A stretch of 64,000 nt of DNA, taken from contig NZ_LR701459.1 of assembly GCF_902498825.1 (NCBI RefSeq), positions 124,001-188,000 of the forward strand, read 5' to 3'. A program made the translations under genes and the position numbers. Shown here piece by piece: positions 50,053-59,314 of this stretch. The stretch comes from Rhizobium sp. EC-SD404. Lineage in GTDB: Bacteria; Pseudomonadota; Alphaproteobacteria; Rhizobiales; Rhizobiaceae. Below the pieces are notes generated by a model. The model saw only the letters and a list, made by a program, of their open reading frames with translations, ran no database searches and was not told the origin of the DNA. Numbering within the stretch: the first letter of the stretch is position 1; every line of letters begins with the position of its first letter.

Positions 50053-51801
50053 ATGCTGGAACGTTCGAACCGATCAGCCAGACAAGCCGTGCCCCCGCTT
50101 ACGCTTCGCACGCGGGGGACGGCAACTGCCGACATGGCCGGGCCGTCCATCGCGGCATTTCTCGTCGTCTGCGTCATCCTCGTCCTCGGCCTTTTGCCGA
50201 TTGCGCGGATCGTCCTTGCGGCCATCGCGCCGGGCTTGGTGTTTGATCTTTCGATCATCGGCGAGCAATGGACGCGGCCGGTAACCCTGCGCGCCATGTG
50301 GAATACGCTCGACACCGCCTTCTTCGGTGCCGTCATCGCGCTTCTGATCGGCGGGCCTTTCGCCTTCGCCGTGGCGATGACGGACCTGCCGACGCGGCGT
50401 TCGCTCGGGTTCCTGCTGCTTCTGCCACTGATCATCGCCCCGCAGGTGACGGCGCTTTCCTGGCTGCACATGACCGGCCCGTCCAGCACCCTCCTCAATA
50501 TGCTGGGGCTCGCCCCGGCGCCGGGCACGCCGAACCCGATCCTCGGTCGACAGGGCATTATCCTCCTCTTCGGCGTGCAGCATGCGCCCATCGTCTTCAT
50601 CACGCTTCGAGCCGGCCTTATCGGACTGCCGGGGGATCTGATCGAAGCCGCACGCGCCTCCGGTGCAACTCCGTTGCGCGCATTCTACACGATCGTTCTT
50701 CCCCTGATGCGGCCGTGGATTGCCGCAGCCGGCGCGCTCGCCTTCGTCTCCGGGATCGGCAATTTCGGCATCCCGGCGCTTCTGGGACTGCCCGTCAACT
50801 ACCTGACCTTGCCGACGCTCATCTACCGCCAGATGTCGAGCTTCGGGCCTGGCGTCCTGCCGGAGATGGCAAGCCTTTCGGTCCTCATCGGCGTGCTCGC
50901 TCTTTTCGGTATCCTGGCGCAATCTCTGGCGATGCGCGGCCGCGCGACCCGGTACGGTCAAGGGCGAGTGGCCAACATCAGTCTCGGGAAATGGCGCTAT
51001 CCCGCTGCCGGTCTTGCATGGGTGCTTTTGACGGTCGTGCTTCTCATGCCGGCGCTCGCGCTTTTGACGACATCGCTCGTGCCGGCCTTCGGCGTTCCGC
51101 TGACCTGGCAGACCATGACCTTTGCCAATTTCGAAGAAGTGATCCTGCGGCAGGCTTCCACGATCCGGGCGTTCCGCAATTCCGCGATGCTCGCTGGTAC
51201 CGCGGCACTGATCCTGGCGGCGATCGCCATTCCCATTGCAATCGTTCTGGAACGTTTTAGCAGCCCGTCACGCCGGATCCTTCAGGGGATCGCCGAACTT
51301 CCCTACGCTCTGCCGGGCATCGTGCTCGCCATTGCCTGCATTTTGCTTTTCCTGCGCCCGTTGCCGATGATCGGCAGCCTTTACGCAACGGCCTGGATCA
51401 TCCTGATCGCCTATCTCATGCGGTTCCTGACGCTTGCCATGAAGCCGGTGGCCAATGCCGTGACGCGCATTCCGCTGGAATTCAACGAAGCAGCGGCAAC
51501 CTGTGGAGCCTCGCCACTGCGCCGGCTCCTGACCATCACGGCGCCGCTTGCAGCGCCTGCCGCCGTCGCTGCCGCGCTTCTGGTGTTCATGAGCGCCTTC
51601 AACGAGCTCACCGTGTCAGCGTTGCTGTGGTCGAGCCGAAACGAGACGCTCGGCGTCGTTCTGTTCAGCCTCCAGGAAGCGGGACTCGGGCCGCAGGCCG
51701 CCGCGATTGCCGTCGCTACCGTCGTCGTGGTGGTTGCCTTGCTTGCCGTGCTCGACCGGCTGGCGACAAGACTGCCACCAGATGTCCTGCCCTGGCGTTG
51801 A
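50053..51801 (+). CDS. ABC transporter fused permease (two permease domains)
   Basis: 582 residues, about 12 helices. Two EAA loops, LIEAARASGATPLRAFYTIVLP (about 195-216) and EFNEAAATCGASPLRRLLTI (about 475-494), show two permease domains fused in one chain, as in PhnU2- and SfuB-type systems. It starts 17 bp after the binding-protein gene. The matching ATPase is convergent downstream. Confidence 0.88.
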   Translation: MLERSNRSARQAVPPLTLRTRGTATADMAGPSIAAFLVVCVILVLGLLPIARIVLAAIAPGLVFDLSIIGEQWTRPVTLRAMWNTLDTAFFGAVIALLIGGPFAFAVAMTDLPTRRSLGFLLLLPLIIAPQVTALSWLHMTGPSSTLLNMLGLAPAPGTPNPILGRQGIILLFGVQHAPIVFITLRAGLIGLPGDLIEAARASGATPLRAFYTIVLPLMRPWIAAAGALAFVSGIGNFGIPALLGLPVNYLTLPTLIYRQMSSFGPGVLPEMASLSVLIGVLALFGILAQSLAMRGRATRYGQGRVANISLGKWRYPAAGLAWVLLTVVLLMPALALLTTSLVPAFGVPLTWQTMTFANFEEVILRQASTIRAFRNSAMLAGTAALILAAIAIPIAIVLERFSSPSRRILQGIAELPYALPGIVLAIACILLFLRPLPMIGSLYATAWIILIAYLMRFLTLAMKPVANAVTRIPLEFNEAAATCGASPLRRLLTITAPLAAPAAVAAALLVFMSAFNELTVSALLWSSRNETLGVVLFSLQEAGLGPQAAAIAVATVVVVVALLAVLDRLATRLPPDVLPWR

Positions 51802-51817
51802 GGCTGCGCTTCAGCCT
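51801..51817. terminator. Candidate bidirectional terminator
   Basis: AGGCTG-CGCTT-CAGCCT overlaps the permease stop and is followed by GGCAGTTTTGC. It sits in the 47 bp between two convergent genes. The stem is short (6 bp). Confidence 0.4.
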
Positions 51818-51848
51818 GGCAGTTTTGCGCAGTGCAACGGTTATCGCC

Positions 51849-52892
51849 TCAGCGCGGGATGATCCACGCATCGGACACCGCGACCCGAACGTTCGAACCC
51901 GGCATCGGCGGCTCGGTGCAGTCAATGACCACCTGCTCACGCTGCCCCGGGATCTCGAGAGACACTTCAAAGACCGGTCCACGATAAATGGACGATACGA
52001 CGCGCGCTGGTATACCTGTCTCGGCAAGCGATAAGGCTTCGGGGCGCAGGAGGACGCGGACCTTGCGGCCGCCGATATGACCGGCGGAGCGCGCGGAAAT
52101 CCGGTGCCCGCCGATCTCGATGTCCGCCGTGCCCTCTCCAGCCGATAGCCACGTCGCATCGAGGCGGGCGCCGCGGCCGACGAAGCCTGCCACGCTCTCG
52201 TCGACGGGGGCGCGATAGATCTCCGTCGGCGCCGCACATTGCAGGATGCGGCCGGAGTCCATGACGGCGATGCGATCAGACAGCGCCAGCGCTTCCGACT
52301 GGTCGTGCGTCACGTAGACCATGGTTGCCGCCAGGCGGTGATGAATGTCGCGGAAGACATCGACCATGCTGGCGCGCAGATGCATGTCGAGATTGGCAAG
52401 CGGTTCGTCGAAAAGAATGATCCGCGCCTCGGCCACGACGCAGCGCGCCAGCGCCACCCGCTGGCGTTGGCCACCGGAGAGTTCTTCGACGCGCCTCTTG
52501 CCGAAACCGGCAAGACCGACGGTCTCAAGCACCTCGGCAACGCGCCGTGCGCTCTCCGCGCCCGTCACGCCTCGGGTCGCAAGCGGATAGGTGATGTTGG
52601 CTTCGACGTCCATGTGCGGCCAAAGCGCGTAGGACTGGAACACGACGCCGACGCCGCGCCGTTCCGGCGGCACATGACCATCCCGATCGGCAACCGTCTG
52701 CCCGTCGAACTTAATGGTTCCCTCATCGGGTCTGTCGAAACCCGCGATCAGCCGCAGCATCGTCGTCTTGCCGCAGCCCGACGGACCAAGCAACGAGGTG
52801 AAGGATCCGGCAGGCAGATCGAGGCTGATCGTGTCGAGCGCGCGTTCGGTTCCGAAGCGTCGGGTAATGCCGGCAAGGCTGATATGGACCAT
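51849..52892 (-). CDS. ABC transporter ATP-binding protein, partner of the adjacent fused permease
   Basis: 347 residues. Walker A is GPSGCGKTT, the signature is LSGGQRQRV, Walker B is IILFDEPLANLDMHL, and a TOBE-type C-terminal domain contains VRVLLRPEAL. It belongs to the FbpC/PhnT/PotA group. It is convergent to the permease gene and has its own upstream repeats that resemble a Pho box, so it probably completes the binding-protein/permease system encoded on the opposite strand. Confidence 0.88.
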   Translation of the reverse strand: MVHISLAGITRRFGTERALDTISLDLPAGSFTSLLGPSGCGKTTMLRLIAGFDRPDEGTIKFDGQTVADRDGHVPPERRGVGVVFQSYALWPHMDVEANITYPLATRGVTGAESARRVAEVLETVGLAGFGKRRVEELSGGQRQRVALARCVVAEARIILFDEPLANLDMHLRASMVDVFRDIHHRLAATMVYVTHDQSEALALSDRIAVMDSGRILQCAAPTEIYRAPVDESVAGFVGRGARLDATWLSAGEGTADIEIGGHRISARSAGHIGGRKVRVLLRPEALSLAETGIPARVVSSIYRGPVFEVSLEIPGQREQVVIDCTEPPMPGSNVRVAVSDAWIIPR

Positions 52893-52914
52893 CAGCGCTG
52901 CATGCCAGCCTTTT

Positions 52915-52943
52915 GTGACAGTCGAGCGACACCGACGTTAACC
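52915..52943 (-). promoter_or_regulatory. Pho-box-like repeats upstream of ABC ATPase gene
   Basis: On the minus strand three 7-mers spaced by 4 bases read GGTTAAC, GTGTCGC and CTGTCAC, ending 23 bp before the ATPase start. Two of them agree well with CTGTCAT and the phase is the same 11 bp as in the ugpB box. Confidence 0.6.
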
Positions 52944-53069
52944 CCCGCCGCCGAAATGGCCAACTCCATTGCAAGGCGCGGGACTGGCGCAATCTGGATC
53001 GGCGAGGAGCGAGCAAGATCCGACGCAGTAAGGTAACACCAGCCCGAACGCCGACGGTTTGTCGGCTGG

Positions 53070-53954
53070 TCACCGGCGCCGGATTTCAGAGATCAGAGCG
53101 CGCAGCGTGACGGAAGCTGCGCGCTGTTTTGGGTAATAAAGGCAAATGCCGGGGAATGATGCGCACCAATCGTCGAGAACCGCCGCCAGCCGTCCGGCGA
53201 TCAGATCAGCCGATGCCGCCTGCTCTGTAACATAAGCAAGGCCGCACCCGAGACGCGCCGCCTCCAGCGCCAATGCGTTGTTGCCCAGTGTCAGCATTCC
53301 GGTGACCGGGACAGTCATCTCATTGCCGTTGCGCGCGAATTCCCATTGGATCACCCGGCCGGACGGCTTGCGGGCGCGTATGCAGACGTGATGCGCTAGG
53401 TCCGCAGGTCGCTGCGGCGCGGGGTTCCGTTCCAGATAATCCGGCGCACCCACCACGATGAATCGCTGATCGGGCCCAACCGGCACCGCGACCATGTCGC
53501 GTGGCACGTCCTCTGCCAAGCGGAGGCCCGCGTCGAAACCCTGGGCCACGATGTCGGAGAGCTGGCCATCCTCCACAAGATCGATCTCGACACCGGAATA
53601 CCGGCGCTGCAAGCGTGCGACGACCGGTAGGAGAAGCGCGAGCCCGGATTCCGCGCCGTTGATGCGCAACAAGCCGCCCGGCTCGGCGCGGCGTGTCGTC
53701 ATTTCGGTCATCGCGCTCTCGATCTCGCGGAGAGCGGGCGTCGCACGGGCCAGAAAGGCGGTTCCGTCTTCCGTCAACGCCACGCTGCGGGTGGTGCGAT
53801 TGAAGAGCCTGACACCCAGACGTGACTCCAGCCCCGCCACCTGACGGCTGAGGGTCGAGGGTGGCATATCCAGCCGCATGGCTGCGGCGCGGAAGCTGCC
53901 TTGCTCCACGATTTCAACCAGCAGGCGGATTTGCGACAGGGTCAGATCAGTCAT
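53070..53954 (-). CDS. LysR family transcriptional regulator
   Basis: 294 residues. HTH: LSQIRLLVEIVEQGSFRAAAMRL and PPSTLSRQVAGLESRLGVRLFNRTTRS, of the CrgA/AaeR type. Divergent from an SDR gene 95 bp away with a small palindrome in between, so the SDR is its probable target. Confidence 0.9.
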   Translation of the reverse strand: MTDLTLSQIRLLVEIVEQGSFRAAAMRLDMPPSTLSRQVAGLESRLGVRLFNRTTRSVALTEDGTAFLARATPALREIESAMTEMTTRRAEPGGLLRINGAESGLALLLPVVARLQRRYSGVEIDLVEDGQLSDIVAQGFDAGLRLAEDVPRDMVAVPVGPDQRFIVVGAPDYLERNPAPQRPADLAHHVCIRARKPSGRVIQWEFARNGNEMTVPVTGMLTLGNNALALEAARLGCGLAYVTEQAASADLIAGRLAAVLDDWCASFPGICLYYPKQRAASVTLRALISEIRRR

Positions 53955-53990
53955 TGTGCCACCGGATGCACCACCAGATGCCGGATTATA

Positions 53991-54001
53991 CCGATTATCG
54001 G
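53991..54001. promoter_or_regulatory. Candidate operator between LysR and SDR genes
   Basis: Perfect 11-bp palindrome CCGAT-T-ATCGG, preceded by ATTATA. It is in the intergenic region of a divergent LysR/target pair. Confidence 0.4.
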
Positions 54002-54049
54002 AGGGCGGTCACGGTTGTAGTCAGGGTCAGTCTCGAAAAAGGATCACCC

Positions 54050-54889
54050 ATGACCATCGCTTCACGAACCGTCCTGATTACCGGCACGTCCTCCGGCTTC
54101 GGCGAGGCAGCCGTACACCGCTTCGCAGCCGAGGGTTGGAACGTCATCGCTACGATGCGCAACCCTTCTGCGGCACCTGCATTCCCCAAGAACGTACTGG
54201 TCATGCGACTGGACGTACAGGATCGGTCCAGCGCCGAAACGGCTATCGCCGAGGGTATCGCGCAGTTCAGCGCTATAGATGCGCTTGTGAACAATGCGGG
54301 CTTTGGCCTCCACGGCTTCTTCGAGACCACGCCACGCGAAAAGATGCTTGAGCAGTTCGAGGTCAATGTCTTTGGATTGATGGATGTCACACGTGCCGTG
54401 CTGCCGCTGATGCGTGCACAGCGGCATGGCGTGATCGTGAACGTCACCTCGGGGGCTGGCGTCTTCGGACTACCGATGATCTCGCTTTACGCAGCCTCGA
54501 AATTTGCCGTTGAGGGGTTCTCCGAAGCCCTGATGCATGAGGTCGCGCCGTTCGGCATCGCCGTGAAGCTCGTCGAGCCGGGTGGGGTTCGGGAAACCCG
54601 CTTCGGGCAGCGCGCCGGTGCCGAAGCGTCCGGGGCTCTGGACGTTGCGGACTACGCACCCCTGGGCGAGCGTGCAGCCCAGGTGTTTGCCGCGATATCC
54701 GATAGCCGCAGCCATGGCAGCTCGGACGAAGTTGCCGATGTCATCTTTGCCGCGGCTACCGATGGCAGCAAGCAACTGCGCTATGTCGCGACCGAAGGCA
54801 TCAAACCTTGGGTCGAAGCCCGGCGCAGGGATGGCGAAGAGGCTTATATCGACATGATGCGCGCGGCGGTCGGATTGGGAGCGCTCTAG
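54050..54889 (+). CDS. SDR family oxidoreductase
   Basis: 279 residues from ATG 54050 (AAAGGA upstream). Classical short-chain dehydrogenase: the nucleotide motif is TGTSSGFG (11-18), then NNAGFG, a catalytic Ser in VTSGAGVFG, and YAASK with the catalytic Tyr and Lys. The region after the active site (LVEPGGVRETRFG) is typical of the retinol-dehydrogenase-like group. Substrate unknown. Confidence 0.92.
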   Translation: MTIASRTVLITGTSSGFGEAAVHRFAAEGWNVIATMRNPSAAPAFPKNVLVMRLDVQDRSSAETAIAEGIAQFSAIDALVNNAGFGLHGFFETTPREKMLEQFEVNVFGLMDVTRAVLPLMRAQRHGVIVNVTSGAGVFGLPMISLYAASKFAVEGFSEALMHEVAPFGIAVKLVEPGGVRETRFGQRAGAEASGALDVADYAPLGERAAQVFAAISDSRSHGSSDEVADVIFAAATDGSKQLRYVATEGIKPWVEARRRDGEEAYIDMMRAAVGLGAL

Positions 54890-55100
54890 ATCCCAGGGCG
54901 CTTGTTCTAGCATCAAATGGCAAATCTAGCTGGTGCCCAACCACCGTTCGCCGCGGGCACGAGGCCAGGCATCGATGGGCCTCCACCGCCAATTCAAGCG
55001 ACGTTTTATACCCTCAGCAGTATGAAAGGGGAGGGATCTATATATTTGACTGATCGTTCCCGACACGCAATTCCTCTCCTGTCATCAGGGAGGCAATCTT

Positions 55101-56555
55101 ATGGAGCGGATCACTCAGGCCGAGCGCATGCTCATCGGCGGGGAACTGGTCGAGGGTGGAGGCGGTGAATGGTCGACTTCGGTCAATCCAGCCACTGAAG
55201 AACCGATCGGCCGCGTGCCCGTTGCGACCCGCGATGACGTCGAGCGCGCCGTGGTCGCCTCAGAGAAGGCGTGGCCCGAATGGGCGGCGCGCACGCCGAT
55301 GGATCGCGCCCAGGTCATGAACCGATTTGCCGACGCGATTGCGGCCCGGGCTGACGAGATCCTGCGCGTCGAGGTGACGGATACCGGCAACACGATCCGT
55401 CCGATGCGGATGATCGACGTTCCGACTGCGGTCGAGTCCCTGCGCTACTATGCCGGCCTTGGTCCGGATCTCCGCGGCGAAACGATTCCCGCCACGCGCG
55501 ATCATATCCATATGACGATGCATGAGCCCTATGGGGTCGTGGCGCGCATCGCGCCATTCAACCATCCCGTAATGTTCGCCGTTGCGCGGACTGCCGCAGC
55601 ATTGGCAGCCGGCAACGCCGTGATCGTCAAGCCGCCGGAGACGTCGCCGCTATCGGCCATGATCCTTGCCGAGATCGCCAAAGAGGTTCTTCCGGCCGGT
55701 CTGTTCAATATCGTCACCGGCGACGGGCGCGGCGCCGGCGATGCCATCGTTCGGCATCCGCGCATCAAGCGCATCGCCTTCATCGGATCGCCGGTCACGG
55801 GCCGCGCCATCCAGCGCGCCGCAGCCGAGGTGACGGTCAAGCACATCTCATTGGAGCTCGGCGGCAAGAACCCGATGATCGTCTTTCCCGACTGCGATCC
55901 GGAGAAGATTGCGGATGCAGCGGTCGCCGGCATGAACTTTTCCTGGCAGGGGCAAAGTTGCGGATCGCTGAGCCGGCTCCTTCTGCACGAGGACATTCAC
56001 GACCGGGTGCTCAAGGCGGTGGTCGAACGGGTGTCGGCGCTTAAGCTCGGCGATCCCTTGAGCGAAACCACGGATGTCGGACCGGTCAATTCCGAGGTCC
56101 ACATGAAGCGTATCCTGGAGCATTGCGCCGCCGCTGATGCCGATGGAGCGCGCAAGATGCTCGGCGGCGGAAGGCCGGCGGGCAAGCAATTCGAAAAGGG
56201 CTATTGGGTCGCCCCGACCGTCTATGCCGACATCACACCAGCGCACCGGCTTTGGCAAAACGAAGTGTTTGGCCCGGTGCTCGCCGTCAGCAAATGGAAG
56301 TCCTTCGACCAGGCCGTGGAAATGGCCAATTCCACCGAATACGGGCTGACCGGGGCGATCTGGACCAACGATATCCGCGATGCGCTCCGCATGGCGCGCA
56401 AGGTCCGCTCGGGTCATTTGTGGATCAACGGGGCGAGCATGCACTTCCTCGGCGTCCCATTCGGCGGGATGAAAACCAGCGGCGTCGGTCGAGAGGAAGG
56501 TCGCGAAGAACTTTACAGCTACACCGAGACGAAAACCATCAACATCATGCTCTGA
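55101..56555 (+). CDS. Aldehyde dehydrogenase (NAD(P)-dependent)
   Basis: 484 residues, AGGGAGG seven bases upstream. Family motifs: IAPFNHPVMF (catalytic Asn region), VIVKPPETSP, the nucleotide-loop FIGSPVTGR, SLELGGKNPMIV (general-base Glu), and the nucleophile in FSWQGQSCGSLSR. The C-terminal FGGMKTSGVGREEG is also normal. It is directly followed by a TPP-dependent enzyme (11-bp gap), so it may oxidise the aldehyde which that enzyme releases from a 2-oxo acid. Specific substrate unknown. Confidence 0.92.
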   Translation: MERITQAERMLIGGELVEGGGGEWSTSVNPATEEPIGRVPVATRDDVERAVVASEKAWPEWAARTPMDRAQVMNRFADAIAARADEILRVEVTDTGNTIRPMRMIDVPTAVESLRYYAGLGPDLRGETIPATRDHIHMTMHEPYGVVARIAPFNHPVMFAVARTAAALAAGNAVIVKPPETSPLSAMILAEIAKEVLPAGLFNIVTGDGRGAGDAIVRHPRIKRIAFIGSPVTGRAIQRAAAEVTVKHISLELGGKNPMIVFPDCDPEKIADAAVAGMNFSWQGQSCGSLSRLLLHEDIHDRVLKAVVERVSALKLGDPLSETTDVGPVNSEVHMKRILEHCAAADADGARKMLGGGRPAGKQFEKGYWVAPTVYADITPAHRLWQNEVFGPVLAVSKWKSFDQAVEMANSTEYGLTGAIWTNDIRDALRMARKVRSGHLWINGASMHFLGVPFGGMKTSGVGREEGREELYSYTETKTINIML

Positions 56556-56566
56556 CGGGATCCGCC

Positions 56567-58309
56567 ATGCAGGACAAGACACAGAACCAGACGCCTGAAT
56601 GGGGCTCCGACGTGATCGCTGAGACGCTGCGCGCGCTCGACATGCGCTATATCGCGCTCAATCCGGGCGCCAGCTATCGCGGCATTCATGACAGCCTGGT
56701 CAATTTCACCAGCGACGACCCGGAAATTCTCCTTTGCATCCACGAGGAAGCAGCTGTCGCGATCGCCCACGGCTGGGCCAAGATCACGGGCCGGGCCATG
56801 GCCGTCGCTCTTCATTCGAATGTCGGGCTGATGCACGGGTCCATGGGGATCTTCAACGCGTTCTGTGACCGGGTGCCAATGATGGTGATCGGCGCGACGG
56901 GACCACTCGATGCTGCCAAGCGGCGGCCTTGGATCGAGTGGATTCATACCGCTCAGGACCAGGGCGCGCTGGTGCGCGATTTCATCAAGTGGGACGATCA
57001 ACCCGGCAGCGTCGCGGCGGCACGCGAAGCCTTGCTCCAGGGCACAGCGATCGCGGAGACCGCGCCGCGCGGCCCGGTCTACGTCAATATCGATGCGGCG
57101 CTTCAGGAAGAAAAGGTCGGGACGGCCCTCGCTCCGATCGATGTACGACGCCGCGGCGCACCCGTGTCGACGGACCCGGCCGCTGAGCTCGTTGCGTCGG
57201 CTAAGGCAATGCTTGGAGATGCCAAAAGCATCGTGATGCTGATGGGTCGCATGTCGCGCGATCTCGACGACTGGAACCGCCGCGTCGCGTTGGCCGAGCA
57301 TCTCGGGGCCCGCGTCATCACCGACTTCAAGACCGGATCCACATTCCCGACAACGCACGCGGCGACCATTGGCAAAGCAGGCTATTTTCCAGATGCCGAT
57401 GCAAAGGCTGCGCTTGCGGCGGCCGACGTGATCGTCAATTTCGACTGGCTGGATTTCGGCGGAACATTACGGTCGGTCTTCACCGATGGCGTCGTGTCCG
57501 CCAAGATCATATCGGCATCGCTCGACAGTTACGCGCATCGCGGCTGGTCGAAGGATGGCGGCGCGCCGTTTCCGGCAGACATCGCCTTCATGAACGAACC
57601 GGACCGAGTGATCGCGGCGCTCGCTGCGGCCTTCGGCCTGGCCAGAGCGACCTTGCCTGGCCTTCCGTCACAACCGGAACTGCCGACAGGCGATATCCTG
57701 ACGCCACAGGACATCGCCGCCCTTCTCCGTTCCAAGCTCGACGCTCACAAGCCCTGCCTCATCCGCGGACCGCTGAGCTGGACAGGAGCGGACTGGCCGG
57801 TGGATCATCCGCTCGGGGCGCTTGGCTACGACGGTGGCGGCGGTATCGGCTCGGGCTGCGGCATGGCCGTGGGCGCGGCGCTTGCGCTGCGCGACACCGA
57901 AAGCGACCGTCTGCCGTTGGCGGTTCTCGGCGACGGGGATTTCCTGATGAATGCCTCCGCACTCTGGACCGGTATCAACAAGAAGGTTCCGCTTCTCGTC
58001 ATCGTCCTCAACAACCGGTCGTTCTACAATGACGAGGTGCATCAGGAGACCGTGGCGAAGCACCGTAGCCGTCCTCCTGAAAACAAGCATGTCGGCATCG
58101 TGATGAACGACCCGGATATCGACATCAGCGCCATTGCGCGCGGGTTCGGAGCTTTCAGCCCGGGACTGGTTCGTGGCGCGGACGCACTGCTTCGAACGAT
58201 TGACGAGGCACTTGCCGTCGTTGCGGATGGAGGAACCGCGGTCATCGAGATCGATACGGCGAAAGGCTATGCGCCTTCCATGGTCGGGGCTCTGCGAAGC
58301 GGCTCCTGA
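56567..58309 (+). CDS. Thiamine-pyrophosphate-dependent enzyme (2-oxo acid decarboxylase/ALS-like)
   Basis: 580 residues from ATG 56567. The N-terminal PYR domain has the activating Glu in IHEEAAVAIAHGWAK (Glu60/61). The central domain is present, and the C-terminal PP domain has the TPP/Mg motif beginning GDGDFLMN (Gly455) and ending VLNNRSFYND. It resembles acetolactate synthase and benzoylformate decarboxylase in layout; the product call is broad. Paired with the aldehyde dehydrogenase, a decarboxylation 2-oxo acid to aldehyde to acid is plausible. Its 3' end overlaps the convergent LysR gene by 43 bp. Confidence 0.88.
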   Translation: MQDKTQNQTPEWGSDVIAETLRALDMRYIALNPGASYRGIHDSLVNFTSDDPEILLCIHEEAAVAIAHGWAKITGRAMAVALHSNVGLMHGSMGIFNAFCDRVPMMVIGATGPLDAAKRRPWIEWIHTAQDQGALVRDFIKWDDQPGSVAAAREALLQGTAIAETAPRGPVYVNIDAALQEEKVGTALAPIDVRRRGAPVSTDPAAELVASAKAMLGDAKSIVMLMGRMSRDLDDWNRRVALAEHLGARVITDFKTGSTFPTTHAATIGKAGYFPDADAKAALAAADVIVNFDWLDFGGTLRSVFTDGVVSAKIISASLDSYAHRGWSKDGGAPFPADIAFMNEPDRVIAALAAAFGLARATLPGLPSQPELPTGDILTPQDIAALLRSKLDAHKPCLIRGPLSWTGADWPVDHPLGALGYDGGGGIGSGCGMAVGAALALRDTESDRLPLAVLGDGDFLMNASALWTGINKKVPLLVIVLNNRSFYNDEVHQETVAKHRSRPPENKHVGIVMNDPDIDISAIARGFGAFSPGLVRGADALLRTIDEALAVVADGGTAVIEIDTAKGYAPSMVGALRSGS

Positions 58310-59220
58310 CCCTTCAATCCGCGGGTCAGCTCTTCCATCAGCGATACCTGGAAATGGGAGAGCTGCTTGCCCCTTCGCCTGACGAGATAGACCGGGACGC
58401 GCAGTTCCATCCCGGGTGTCATGATCACGCGCAACGTTCCCACATCCAACTCGTCGGATACAGACGAGCGAAACAAAAAGGCAGCGCCGGCGCCGGCGCG
58501 AACAGCCTGCTTGATCGATTCGGCGTGCCCGAATTCCATGGCGATATGCTCCCGCTTCACACCGTAGCGCGCGAGGCAATGCTCCTCGATCTCGCGCCGC
58601 GGCGTGCCGGATTGCGCGGTGATGAAAGGCAGCTTGGTCAGTTCCGACGAACTGAGATCGTTGCCACCAATCTTGGATTTGCCGGATGCGACGAGAATTA
58701 ATTCCTCGTCCATGACCTTATCGACGTCGAGCCCCGCAGTCTCGTGGCGCGGATCCAGAATGGTGTAGGCGAAATCACAGTCGCCGATATGGACGGCATC
58801 CGTGACGGAAACTGGCGTCGCAATACGGACCGATATCTCTCCCTTCGGATAGATTTCGTGGAATTTCGAAATCAAACCCGGCAGCACATAGGAGCCGAGC
58901 GTCATGGATGCCCCGACCGTCGCTTTGCCCACGAAGCCGCGCTGGAAGTCCGCCATTTCCCGTTCCATTTCGCGGGTCCGGCTCACTATTTCACGCGCCC
59001 AGCTGTAAACGCGCTGTCCCTCCTCCGTGAGGGTGATCTTGCGTCCGGTCCTGCCCGTCAACGGCGCACCGAACTTCTCGGCGAGCGCTTTCACATGGGC
59101 CGAGACCACCGGCTGAGCGATGCCCATGCGTTCGGCGGTGCGCGAGAAGCTGCCGAGTTCAACGACGAGGCAAAAGACCTCGAGCTTGTGAATCGAGATC
59201 TGCGAGATCAGTGAACGCAT
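58267..59220 (-). CDS. LysR family transcriptional regulator
   Basis: 317 residues from ATG 59220; a TTG at 59232 would place the start inside the operator. HTH: IHKLEVFCLVVELGSFSRTAERM and AQPVVSAHVKALAEKFG, CysB/Cbl-like in style. It sits between the two halves of the organic-acid cluster, divergent from the aldolase-TRAP operon and convergent with the ALDH-TPP operon. Likely controls both. Confidence 0.9.
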   Translation of the reverse strand: MRSLISQISIHKLEVFCLVVELGSFSRTAERMGIAQPVVSAHVKALAEKFGAPLTGRTGRKITLTEEGQRVYSWAREIVSRTREMEREMADFQRGFVGKATVGASMTLGSYVLPGLISKFHEIYPKGEISVRIATPVSVTDAVHIGDCDFAYTILDPRHETAGLDVDKVMDEELILVASGKSKIGGNDLSSSELTKLPFITAQSGTPRREIEEHCLARYGVKREHIAMEFGHAESIKQAVRAGAGAAFLFRSSVSDELDVGTLRVIMTPGMELRVPVYLVRRRGKQLSHFQVSLMEELTRGLKGQEPLRRAPTMEGA

Positions 59221-59221
59221 G

Positions 59222-59255
59222 ATAGCTTCCAAGCTATAGTTTGATCGGAACTATA
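59222..59255. promoter_or_regulatory. Two overlapping palindromes, LysR operator of aldolase-TRAP operon
   Basis: ATAGCTT-CC-AAGCTAT (59222-59237) overlaps the LysR ribosome-binding region. TATAGTT-N7-AACTATA (59235-59255) is a perfect 7-bp-arm T-N11-A box. The sequence that follows (CTATATATTCGA, 59251-59262) recurs almost exactly upstream of the aldehyde dehydrogenase (CTATATATTTGA, 55038-55049). Confidence 0.7.
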
Positions 59256-59314
59256 TATTCGATACCAGGCAGGCGGCAAGTTTGGCTCTCTTCAGTAGAT
59301 GGAGGGCCACAAGC

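Noticed and set aside
49064..52892. Annotation as a plain Fe3+ ABC importer (fbpABC/afuABC)
   Set aside because: The family overlaps with phosphonate importers. The Pho-box context and the absence of an obvious double-Tyr iron site argue for a phosphorus substrate, so iron was not adopted as the call.
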